A stretch of 64,000 nucleotides of DNA from Microbispora hainanensis. Its GTDB lineage: Bacteria; Actinomycetota; Actinomycetes; Streptosporangiales; Streptosporangiaceae. Positions 58,337 through 64,000 of the stretch are shown piece by piece (within the stretch, counting starts at the first letter, position 1; each line of letters starts with the position of its first letter). The notes under the pieces were generated by a model. That model searched no databases. It was not told the DNA's origin and saw only the letters and a program-made list of their open reading frames with translations. The DNA is taken from the NCBI RefSeq assembly GCF_036186745.1, contig NZ_CP108086.1, forward strand, positions 4,092,001 through 4,156,000, written 5' to 3'. The position numbers and the translations under genes are program-made.

Positions 58337-58464
58337 ACACCGTCCGGGGGCTGGGCTTCGTCGGCCGGCCCTACGGCGGTAGAAGATGATTTCGGTCCCA
58401 GCTTGACCGATTAACGGACACGGCTGGACTTTCGGTCCTGACGGAACTCAACAGAGGGTTGTTC

Positions 58465-58478
58465 TGGGAGCGCTCCCA
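58465..58478. promoter_or_regulatory. CebR/CelR-type palindrome TGGGAGCGCTCCCA
   Basis: This perfect 14-bp palindrome is the known consensus of CebR/CelR cellobiose repressors in actinomycetes. It lies 2 bp after the stop codon of the kinase gene, between convergent genes, where no promoter is expected. It may be a remnant, an added operator that loops to the copy at 60991, or a hairpin terminator. Confidence 0.7.
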
Positions 58479-58480
58479 CT

Positions 58481-59968
58481 TTAGGTATCGCTGGCCTCGC
58501 TGAGAGCGGCTTCAACCCGGTCGAGCGCGGCCAGCAGTTCCCCCTTCAGCGTGAGCGGCAGGCGTCCCTCCTGATAGCGGACCTCGACCTTGGTGCGCAT
58601 GACGGCCAGTCCCTCGCCGTTGCCGACGGCGTTGCGCAGCACCTGCTTGAGGTCGAGCGCGACGTCGTCGTCGATGTCGTGGGTGGCCTCCGCGCCGTCC
58701 ACGAGCAGGTTGAACTGCCGGACCGCGGTGTCGACCCGCATCGGCGCGGCCGTGGTGGCCAGCGGCAGCGGCGCCACGTCGGCCTTGCGGGTGGCCGAGG
58801 TCTCCGGCTGCCGCACCGTGTCGCCGGCGTGGCGGTCCTTCTTGACGACCCTCACCTTGACCGAGGGGGAGGGGCGGTGCCTGCCCGGCCCGGCCTCCTG
58901 CAGGGGGTCGGCGACGGGGGCGACGGTGTGCCGGAGTTCGGCGACGGCTCCGGCCTGCGGCGCCGGCGAGGCGGTGACCTGCGAGGCGGTGACCTGCGAC
59001 TGCGCGGGCGAGGGGGTGGGCGGGACGGCGACGGCTCCGACCTCGGGGCCCTGCACCTGGGTGAACCACAGAATGCCGCCGAGGGCGGCTGCCCCGACGG
59101 CGGTGGCTCCCCAGCCGGCCCCGCGTGGGCCGGGCGGCTTCTTCATCGAGGTCAGCGCGGCGGCGACGGCCCGCGCGGTCGGCCGGTCGACCGGGTCGGG
59201 GCACAGGCAGCGCCGGCACAGGTCGGCGACCTCCTGCGGCAGGCCCGGCACCCCTTCCGGCGTCGGCGGCGGGCCTTCCCGCCGTGCCGCCTCGATGTCC
59301 TCCCAGGTCTTCTCCGGGTAGGGCAGGGTGCCCGTGAGCATCTCGAACAGCAGCACGCCGAGCGCGTAGACGTCCACGGCCGGGTCGGCCGTCGTCCCCT
59401 TCAGCCGCTCCGGCGCCACGTACGGCGGGGTGCCGAAGTCGGCGACGAGCTGGTCGTCGGCCTCGCCGATGAACGCGGCGATCCCGAAGTCGAGCAGCTT
59501 GGGCCCGTCGTCGGCGAGCAGCACGTTCTCCGGGGTGACGTCGCGGTGGACGATGCCCCGGTCGTGGGCCGCGGCCAGCACCTTCGCCAGCCCGGCGGCG
59601 ATCTCCACCGCCTCGGCCCAGGGCAGCGGGCCCTCGATGATCCGGTCGGCCAGCGACCGGCCCTCCAGCAGGCGCATGACCACGAAGGACGCCAGCCTGC
59701 CGCCGTTCGTGACCGTCTCGCCGTAGTCGTAGACCTCGATCGCGTCCGGGTGGATGAGCCGGGCGGTGGCCCTGGCCTCCCGGCGCATGAGTTCCCGTCC
59801 GGGATTGTCGTCGCCGAGCGAGCCGTCCAGCACCTTGATCGCGACCAGGCGCTGGAGTGACTGGTCGAAGGCGCGCCAAATGACCGACATCCCGCCCGTC
59901 GCTATCCGCTCCTGGAGCAGATAGCGACGGGTCAGGACGTCGCCTTCTCGAAGCTCAGGCCGATTCAC
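58481..59968 (-). CDS. Membrane Ser/Thr protein kinase, co-transcribed with a LacI repressor
   Basis: This 495-aa Hanks-type kinase has an N-terminal catalytic domain (about 12-270): RIATGGMSVIWRAFDQSLQR with VAIKVL, VHRDVTPENVLL (the usual Lys of HRDLKPEN is Thr), LLDFGIA, FGTPPYVAPERLKG and DVYALGVLLFEMLTG. One membrane helix follows (about 285-305, WGATAVGAAALGGILWF). The extracytoplasmic part starts with a Pro/Thr/Ser linker including SQVTASQVTASP and ends in a helical domain (about 415-490). The Lys-to-Thr change in the catalytic loop could lower activity. The GTG start overlaps the end of the LacI gene by 14 nt. Confidence 0.9.
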   Translation of the reverse strand: MNRPELREGDVLTRRYLLQERIATGGMSVIWRAFDQSLQRLVAIKVLDGSLGDDNPGRELMRREARATARLIHPDAIEVYDYGETVTNGGRLASFVVMRLLEGRSLADRIIEGPLPWAEAVEIAAGLAKVLAAAHDRGIVHRDVTPENVLLADDGPKLLDFGIAAFIGEADDQLVADFGTPPYVAPERLKGTTADPAVDVYALGVLLFEMLTGTLPYPEKTWEDIEAARREGPPPTPEGVPGLPQEVADLCRRCLCPDPVDRPTARAVAAALTSMKKPPGPRGAGWGATAVGAAALGGILWFTQVQGPEVGAVAVPPTPSPAQSQVTASQVTASPAPQAGAVAELRHTVAPVADPLQEAGPGRHRPSPSVKVRVVKKDRHAGDTVRQPETSATRKADVAPLPLATTAAPMRVDTAVRQFNLLVDGAEATHDIDDDVALDLKQVLRNAVGNGEGLAVMRTKVEVRYQEGRLPLTLKGELLAALDRVEAALSEASDT

Positions 59969-60959
59969 GAACCACCAGTTCCGTGGGCAGCACCGGATTG
60001 CCCTTGGGATTGTCCCCGTCCCCGAGTGTCATGAGAAGCAGTCGTGCGGCGAGCGTGGCCATTTCCTCGACGGGCTGCCTGACCGTGGTCAGCGTCGGCG
60101 AGGTGTGCCTGGCCACGGGCGCGTCGTCGTATCCGATGACGGCCACGTCGTCAGGCACTTTCCGCCCGGCGCGGCGCAGTGTCTGCATCGCCCCGGCCGC
60201 CATCACGTCCGACGCCGCGAACACGGCGTCGAGGTGCGGCGCCCGTTGCAGCAGCCACTGCATGGCGTGCGCACCCGAGGCGTGGGTGAAGTCGCCGTAC
60301 GCCACCGGCATGTCGAGCACACCGGCGTCGCGAAGCGTCTGCCGGAAGCCCTCCAGCCGGTCGCGCGCGGCCGGCAGGGTCGGCGGCCCGGCGATGGTGG
60401 CGATGTGCTTGCGGTTGTTGAGCAGCAGGTGCTCGGCCGCCTGCCGTCCGCCGTCACGGTTGTCCATGTCGACGAACGGGAGGTCGATGCCGTCTGGCGG
60501 CCGCCCGGCACAGCGTACGGGGACGCCCGAGGCCGCCAGCGTGACCGCGAGGGGGTGCCGCGCGCGTGCCCCGATCAGCAGGACGCCGTCGACGGCGCCC
60601 GCGACCAGCGGCGGTGCGGCGATGGAGGCGGTCGCAGGGGTCGCGGTCATCACGACCATCGGCACCCCATGCGTCGTCAACACCTCCTCGCAGGCGGACA
60701 GGAGCCTGGCGTAGAACGGCTCGGTGAAAAGGCGTGGACTGTGCTCGCAGACGACCGCGGCGATGATCTGCTCGGCCCGCCTGCCCGCGGATCCCCGGGG
60801 GGCGCGGCGCCGTACATAGCCCAGACGCGACATCGCGTCGTGGACTTGTCGGCGGGTCGACGTGGTCACGCGTACCGAGCCGGTCAAGACCCGGGAAGCT
60901 GTTGCCGGGGAGACGCCGGCTGCGGCGGCTACCTCTGCGAGGGTGGGAAGATCGGCCAT
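59955..60959 (-). CDS. LacI-family repressor, CebR/CelR-like
   Basis: This 334-aa LacI/GalR regulator has the HTH PTLAEVAAAAGVSPATASRV with LTGSVRVTTSTRRQV and hinge LGYVRRRAPRGSAGRRAEQI. The sensor domain includes FVDMDNRDGGRQAAEHLLL, AVIGYDDAPVARHTSPTLTT and VRQPVEEMATLAARLLL. ATG 60959 follows GAGGAG closely. A TTGGGAGCGCTCCCAA palindrome 32 bp upstream matches the CebR/CelR operator, so autoregulation and a beta-glucoside-like ligand are probable. No cellobiose transporter or glucosidase is present nearby. It is unrelated in subfamily to the two LacI paralogues of the glucan locus. It is followed in the operon by a Ser/Thr kinase gene. Confidence 0.92.
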   Translation of the reverse strand: MADLPTLAEVAAAAGVSPATASRVLTGSVRVTTSTRRQVHDAMSRLGYVRRRAPRGSAGRRAEQIIAAVVCEHSPRLFTEPFYARLLSACEEVLTTHGVPMVVMTATPATASIAAPPLVAGAVDGVLLIGARARHPLAVTLAASGVPVRCAGRPPDGIDLPFVDMDNRDGGRQAAEHLLLNNRKHIATIAGPPTLPAARDRLEGFRQTLRDAGVLDMPVAYGDFTHASGAHAMQWLLQRAPHLDAVFAASDVMAAGAMQTLRRAGRKVPDDVAVIGYDDAPVARHTSPTLTTVRQPVEEMATLAARLLLMTLGDGDNPKGNPVLPTELVVRESA

Positions 60960-60990
60960 CCGGTCTCCTCGGCCCGAAGGTTCACACGGC

Positions 60991-61036
60991 TTGGGAGCGC
61001 TCCCAAGCGAAAGTATCACTGTTTCGCTCGTGTCAA
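60991..61036 (-). promoter_or_regulatory. LacI-kinase operon promoter with CebR-type operator
   Basis: The perfect 16-bp palindrome TTGGGAGCGCTCCCAA (60991-61006) lies just downstream of a TACTTT -10 (61015-61010). TTGACA (61036-61031) is the likely -35, although the 15-bp spacer is short. Binding there would block initiation, which indicates autorepression. Confidence 0.75.
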
Positions 61037-61316
61037 CAGAGGTTTCCTCGGTGTGAAACCTTTCGTAGAGTTTCGCTCCTGTTTGGCACAGTTGGAGGCT
61101 AGAGCACAAGGGTGATCCAGGGAAGTGAATGGGAATTTTGACACGCGATGCCCAGCTTGTCCGATAATCACCGTAAATATGCCGAAACGCCGTGCGGAGG
61201 GCGGCCGGAACTGCCCGGCGGTAGGGTCCTGCGGCAAGGGATCACGGACGGACCCGCTCGCCGGGCCCCGGTGGGCGTCGCGGCCGTCCCCGAGCCAGAA
61301 CCGGAAAGGCCTTCCA

Positions 61317-62027
61317 GTGACGACCACTATCCGCCGTCTCCCCGCCGTCACGATCCGTGTGACGGGAGCATTAACGGGCATGCTCACGGCGGCCCTGCTC
61401 GCCGGATGCGGAACCCCGGACCTGGCGGGCGAGGCCGCCTCACCGGCTCCGGTGGGACAGGCCGCCGCCTCGCCCCCCGCCACGCCTGAGACGACGCCCA
61501 CACCGAGCCCCGACGCCACTGATACTTCCGAGGCCGCCGCGGCACCGGACGAGACCGATGCGGCGCAGCAGCCCGGCGGGAGCAAGGCCGCCGACGTGGC
61601 GTTCGCCCGGAAGATGGTGCCGCACCACCTCCAGGCCCTGGAGATGGCCAGGATCGCGCAGACCCGGGCGGGCGACCCGTGGGTCGGGCAGTTCGCGGCG
61701 AAGGTCGCCACGGCCCGCGACGCCGACATCCGCACGTTCAAGGGCTGGCTCGACATGTGGGGCGCGGAGCCTCTGCCGCGCGACCACGCGATGCCCGGCA
61801 CGCAGACGCGCGCCGAGATCGAGGCGCTGGCCAAGCTGAACGGCCCGTCCTTCGACCGGAAGTACGTGACGCTGATGATCGAGCACGACAACGGCGCGAT
61901 CAAGCTCGCCCGGGCCGAGCAGGCCGACGGCTCCTTCGACGGGGCCAAGGCGCTGGCCACCGCCACCGTCACCGCGCTGGGCGCCGAGGTCAAGGAGCTC
62001 AAGAAATACCGCGACCTGCTCGACTGA
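61317..62027 (+). CDS. DUF305 family lipoprotein
   Basis: This 236-aa protein has a lipoprotein signal (TGALTGMLTAALLAGCG; lipobox LAGC), a Pro/Ala/Thr-rich linker (about 38-90) and a DUF305 ferritin-like four-helix domain with the His-rich motifs FARKMVPHHLQALEMARIA and LMIEHDNGAIKLARAEQADG. DUF305 proteins are periplasmic or surface and often linked with copper. GTG 61317 follows GGAAAGG by seven bases. It is monocistronic and convergent with the next gene (19-bp gap). Confidence 0.9.
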   Translation: MTTTIRRLPAVTIRVTGALTGMLTAALLAGCGTPDLAGEAASPAPVGQAAASPPATPETTPTPSPDATDTSEAAAAPDETDAAQQPGGSKAADVAFARKMVPHHLQALEMARIAQTRAGDPWVGQFAAKVATARDADIRTFKGWLDMWGAEPLPRDHAMPGTQTRAEIEALAKLNGPSFDRKYVTLMIEHDNGAIKLARAEQADGSFDGAKALATATVTALGAEVKELKKYRDLLD

Positions 62028-62046
62028 GCCCCGCCGCCGGAACCCC

Positions 62047-62682
62047 TCAGTTCTCGTACGTGTCGAGCCTGGGGGGCAGGGCGTTCCAGGTGCAGAACGC
62101 CGACGACTCATGGGCGTCCCGGAGGAACGCGACCCGCAGCCACTGGTCCTCCTCCCAGACCTTGACCTCGTAGCCGTCGTTCGGGGTCGCCGTCACCACA
62201 TGGCAGTCCGCGGAGGTCACCGCGATCGTCGCCCGGCCGCCCTTCAGCGTGAACGTGTGCAGGCTCTCCCCGTCGGCGGCCTTGCGCTGCCGGGGGGCGG
62301 GTGCGGACTCCGTCGTACGCGCCGGCCGCGTGGCCCGGGCCGGGCGCGGTGCCGGGGAGGTCCGCACGGTCCGCACCGGAGTGGCGGCGGGCCGGGAGGG
62401 AGACCGCCGGCCGGGTGTCGCGCCGCCGGAGGGCCGCGGCCCGGACGGCGCTGGGGACGGCTTCTCCGACACCCCCACCGCGGTCGGCGAGACGGTCGGC
62501 GAGACGGTCGGCGGGACCGGCGGCGAGACGGACGGGGGCGCGGCGACGGCCACCACGGGAGCGAGTGGAGCATCGTCGAGGATCGCGCTGCGCAACACGT
62601 CGCGCACGCCGAGCCAGGACACGCCGACGGCGACGGCGGTGGCCCCGCACCAGGCGATCACGTAACCGGCGGTCCTTCTCAT
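62047..62682 (-). CDS. Membrane-anchored protein with Pro/Thr linker, unknown C-terminal domain
   Basis: This 211-aa product has one N-terminal membrane helix (YVIAWCGATAVAVGVSWLGV), a long Pro/Thr/Ser/Arg-rich linker (about 45-130) and a small beta-type C-terminal domain with TFTLKGGRATIAVTSADCHV, VTATPNDGYEVKVWEEDQWL, RVAFLRDAHESSAFCTWNAL and two cysteines likely to form a disulfide. It would face outward. ATG 62682 or GTG 62694 may be the start; TAGAGT (62702-62697) could be a -10 close to either. I recognise no named family, although similar architectures are common in Streptosporangiales. Confidence 0.75.
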   Translation of the reverse strand: MRRTAGYVIAWCGATAVAVGVSWLGVRDVLRSAILDDAPLAPVVAVAAPPSVSPPVPPTVSPTVSPTAVGVSEKPSPAPSGPRPSGGATPGRRSPSRPAATPVRTVRTSPAPRPARATRPARTTESAPAPRQRKAADGESLHTFTLKGGRATIAVTSADCHVVTATPNDGYEVKVWEEDQWLRVAFLRDAHESSAFCTWNALPPRLDTYEN

Positions 62683-62838
62683 GTGGCCGCTCACTCTAGT
62701 CCGTGATCGGAATTGTCGCTCGGTCCATTTTGGTCAACCTCTACTAATTTGAGCATGCCGTAAATGGCCATAAAGCCGCGTGTTTCGGATCGCTCTTCCC
62801 GGGACGCCGCGCCGGGTCGGAGTGTACGTTTCGGGTTC

Positions 62839-63522
62839 ATGGCGACCGTTCTGGTGGTTGAGGACGACGAGTTCGTCCGATCCGCGATCATCCGCGACCT
62901 GACCGGGCGCAGCCACGCGGTCCGCAGCGCGGGCCGGGCGCTCGACGCCCTGCGCGAGATCGCCCACGTCGCCCCCGACGTGGTCGTCCTCGATCTGGGG
63001 CTGCCCGACCTCGACGGCGCGGAGGCGCTGAAGATGCTCCGCGCGATCTCCGACGTGCCGGTCATCGTGGCCACCGCGCGGGACGACGAGGCCGAGATCG
63101 TCCGCCTGCTGCGCGACGGCGCGGACGACTACCTGGTCAAGCCGTTCTCCGGCGACCACCTCAACGCCCGGCTTGAAGCCGTGCTGCGCCGGGCCAGGCC
63201 CGGGGCGTCGTCGTCGGTCGCGAGGGTCGGCGGCCTGGTCGTCGACGCCGACCGCCGGGAGGCCCGCCTCGACGGCGCGCCGCTCGACCTCACCCGCCGG
63301 GAGTTCGACCTGCTGGCCTACCTCGCCGCCCGTCCCGACCGCGTGATCTCGCGCAGGGAGCTGCTGGCGGAGGTGTGGCGGCAGTCGTACGGAGACGACC
63401 AGACGATCGATGTGCACCTGTCCTGGCTGCGGCGCAAGCTCGGCGAGAGCGCCTCCCGGCCCCGCTATCTGCACACGGTGCGGGGCGTCGGCGTGCGCCT
63501 CAGCCCCCCTGCAGAGGGCTGA
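62839..63522 (+). CDS. OmpR/PhoB-type response regulator
   Basis: This 227-aa response regulator has a receiver domain (1-120): TVLVVEDDEFVRSAIIRDLT, phospho-acceptor Asp in DVVVLDLGLPDLDGAEAL, DDYLVKPFSGDHL (Lys). The winged-helix trans_reg_C domain (about 130-225) reads LDLTRREFDLLAYLAARPDR, VISRRELLAEVW, TIDVHLSWLRRKLGESAS, YLHTVRGVGVRL. TACGTT ends 8 nt before the ATG and no SD is visible, so leaderless expression is possible. The sensor kinase gene follows 27 bp downstream. Confidence 0.95.
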   Translation: MATVLVVEDDEFVRSAIIRDLTGRSHAVRSAGRALDALREIAHVAPDVVVLDLGLPDLDGAEALKMLRAISDVPVIVATARDDEAEIVRLLRDGADDYLVKPFSGDHLNARLEAVLRRARPGASSSVARVGGLVVDADRREARLDGAPLDLTRREFDLLAYLAARPDRVISRRELLAEVWRQSYGDDQTIDVHLSWLRRKLGESASRPRYLHTVRGVGVRLSPPAEG

Positions 63523-63549
63523 ACCCCGGCGTCTTGAGCGGGAGCGGCG

Positions 63550-64000
63550 GTGAGACGGAGCCTGGCCCTGGTGGCGGTGGCCGTGACGGCGATGGTCGCG
63601 CTGGCCTTCCTCATCCCGCTGGCCGTGGCCGTGAAGGAGATCGCCGAGAGCCGCGCGCTCGCCGACGCCGAGCGCCAGGCCGCCACGATCGTGCCCGCCC
63701 TCGTCGTGACCGACGACGCCGTCGCGCTGGAGCGCGCGCTGGCCAGCACCCCGGCGGGGACCTCGCGCCTGGCCGTCCATCTCCCGGACGGGCGTACGGT
63801 GGGCCGCTCCCGGGTCACGGCGACCGACGTCGCGGGCGCGGCGGAAAGGGCCAGGACCGTGCCGGTAGGCAAGGGATATGTGCTGCTCAGGCCGGTCGCG
63901 CTGGGCGACGGGCGGTGGGCCGTCATCGAGGTGTACGCGCCCGAGGCCGACGCGAGGAAGGGCGTGTCCACCTCATGGGCCGTGCTGACCGGCGTCGCGG
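63550..64000 (+). CDS. Sensor histidine kinase, 5' part (runs off the window)
   Basis: From GTG 63550 (GGAG five bases upstream) 150 codons are visible: a basic start VRRSLALVAVAVTAMVALAF continuing LIPLAVAVKEIAESRALADA (first membrane helix), then an extracytoplasmic sensor region (AATIVPALVVTDDAVALERA, RLAVHLPDGRTVGRSR, KGYVLLRPVALGDGRWAVIE) and the beginning of a second helix (STSWAVLTGVA). HAMP, HisKA and ATPase domains should lie beyond 64000. It is the cognate partner of the regulator at 62839 by adjacency. Confidence 0.85.
   Translation, partial: MRRSLALVAVAVTAMVALAFLIPLAVAVKEIAESRALADAERQAATIVPALVVTDDAVALERALASTPAGTSRLAVHLPDGRTVGRSRVTATDVAGAAERARTVPVGKGYVLLRPVALGDGRWAVIEVYAPEADARKGVSTSWAVLTGVA

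Overview
The window is high-GC actinobacterial DNA, most likely from a Streptosporangiales-type actinomycete; the species cannot be named from sequence alone. The reasons are strong G/C bias at third positions, two Scr1-like HTH (DUF5753)/DUF397 loci, S-adenosyl methyltransferases of the DUF574 type, a DUF222/HNH protein, an MmyB-like regulator, a DUF6158 protein, an mreBCD-mrdA-rodA cluster, and many promoters whose -10 box lies about 7 nt upstream of the start codon (leaderless mRNAs).

Layout. 0-7 kb: two pairs of back-to-back gene remnants (galK'/rraA' and merR'/methyltransferase'), a large DUF222/HNH protein, a DUF574 methyltransferase and a MerR regulator with its operator-promoter. 7-19 kb: ordinary metabolism and regulation: a divergent SDR/MmyB pair, metE, a NarL-type two-component system, a carboxymuconolactone decarboxylase-like protein, ackA-phzF, a divergent methyltransferase/CGNR pair with a clear repeated operator, and a second SDR. 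19-24 kb: a decayed RloA-RloB anti-phage pair, then a PP2C phosphatase divergent from an HTH-DNA methylase-TRD fusion, followed by a Ser/Thr kinase. 24-30.3 kb: DUF2293 protein and the rod-shape/peptidoglycan operon mreB-mreC-mreD-mrdA-rodA, with overlapping stop/start codons. 30.4-40 kb: secreted beta-lactamase-like protein, agmatinase family enzyme, two PH-domain membrane proteins, LLM flavin enzyme, a 43-residue basic protein, MFS transporter, ATP-binding regulator, the first Scr1/DUF397 pair and three small proteins.

40-54.5 kb is the most coherent accessory region and looks like an alpha-1,3-glucan utilisation locus. It holds two GH87-type alpha-1,3-glucanases (one with two nearly identical discoidin/F5-8C domains), two close LacI paralogues, a sugar-binding lipoprotein, two ABC permeases and a GH13 alpha-glucosidase. 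The likely flow is extracellular cutting of alpha-1,3-glucan (fungal wall glucan or bacterial mutan) into oligosaccharides, import by the ABC system (its ATPase is not in the window), and hydrolysis to glucose by the cytoplasmic GH13 enzyme. One half (LacI-GH87-LacI) sits between perfect 128-bp inverted repeats and is bordered by tandem repeats.

54.5-64 kb: two DUF397 genes and their Scr1-like regulator, two genes resembling conjugative-element proteins, mscL, a methyltransferase broken by a one-base shift in a G run, an unusual operon of a CebR/CelR-like LacI repressor with a membrane Ser/Thr kinase and two CebR-type palindromes, a DUF305 lipoprotein, a secreted/membrane-anchored protein, and an OmpR-type two-component system running off the right edge.
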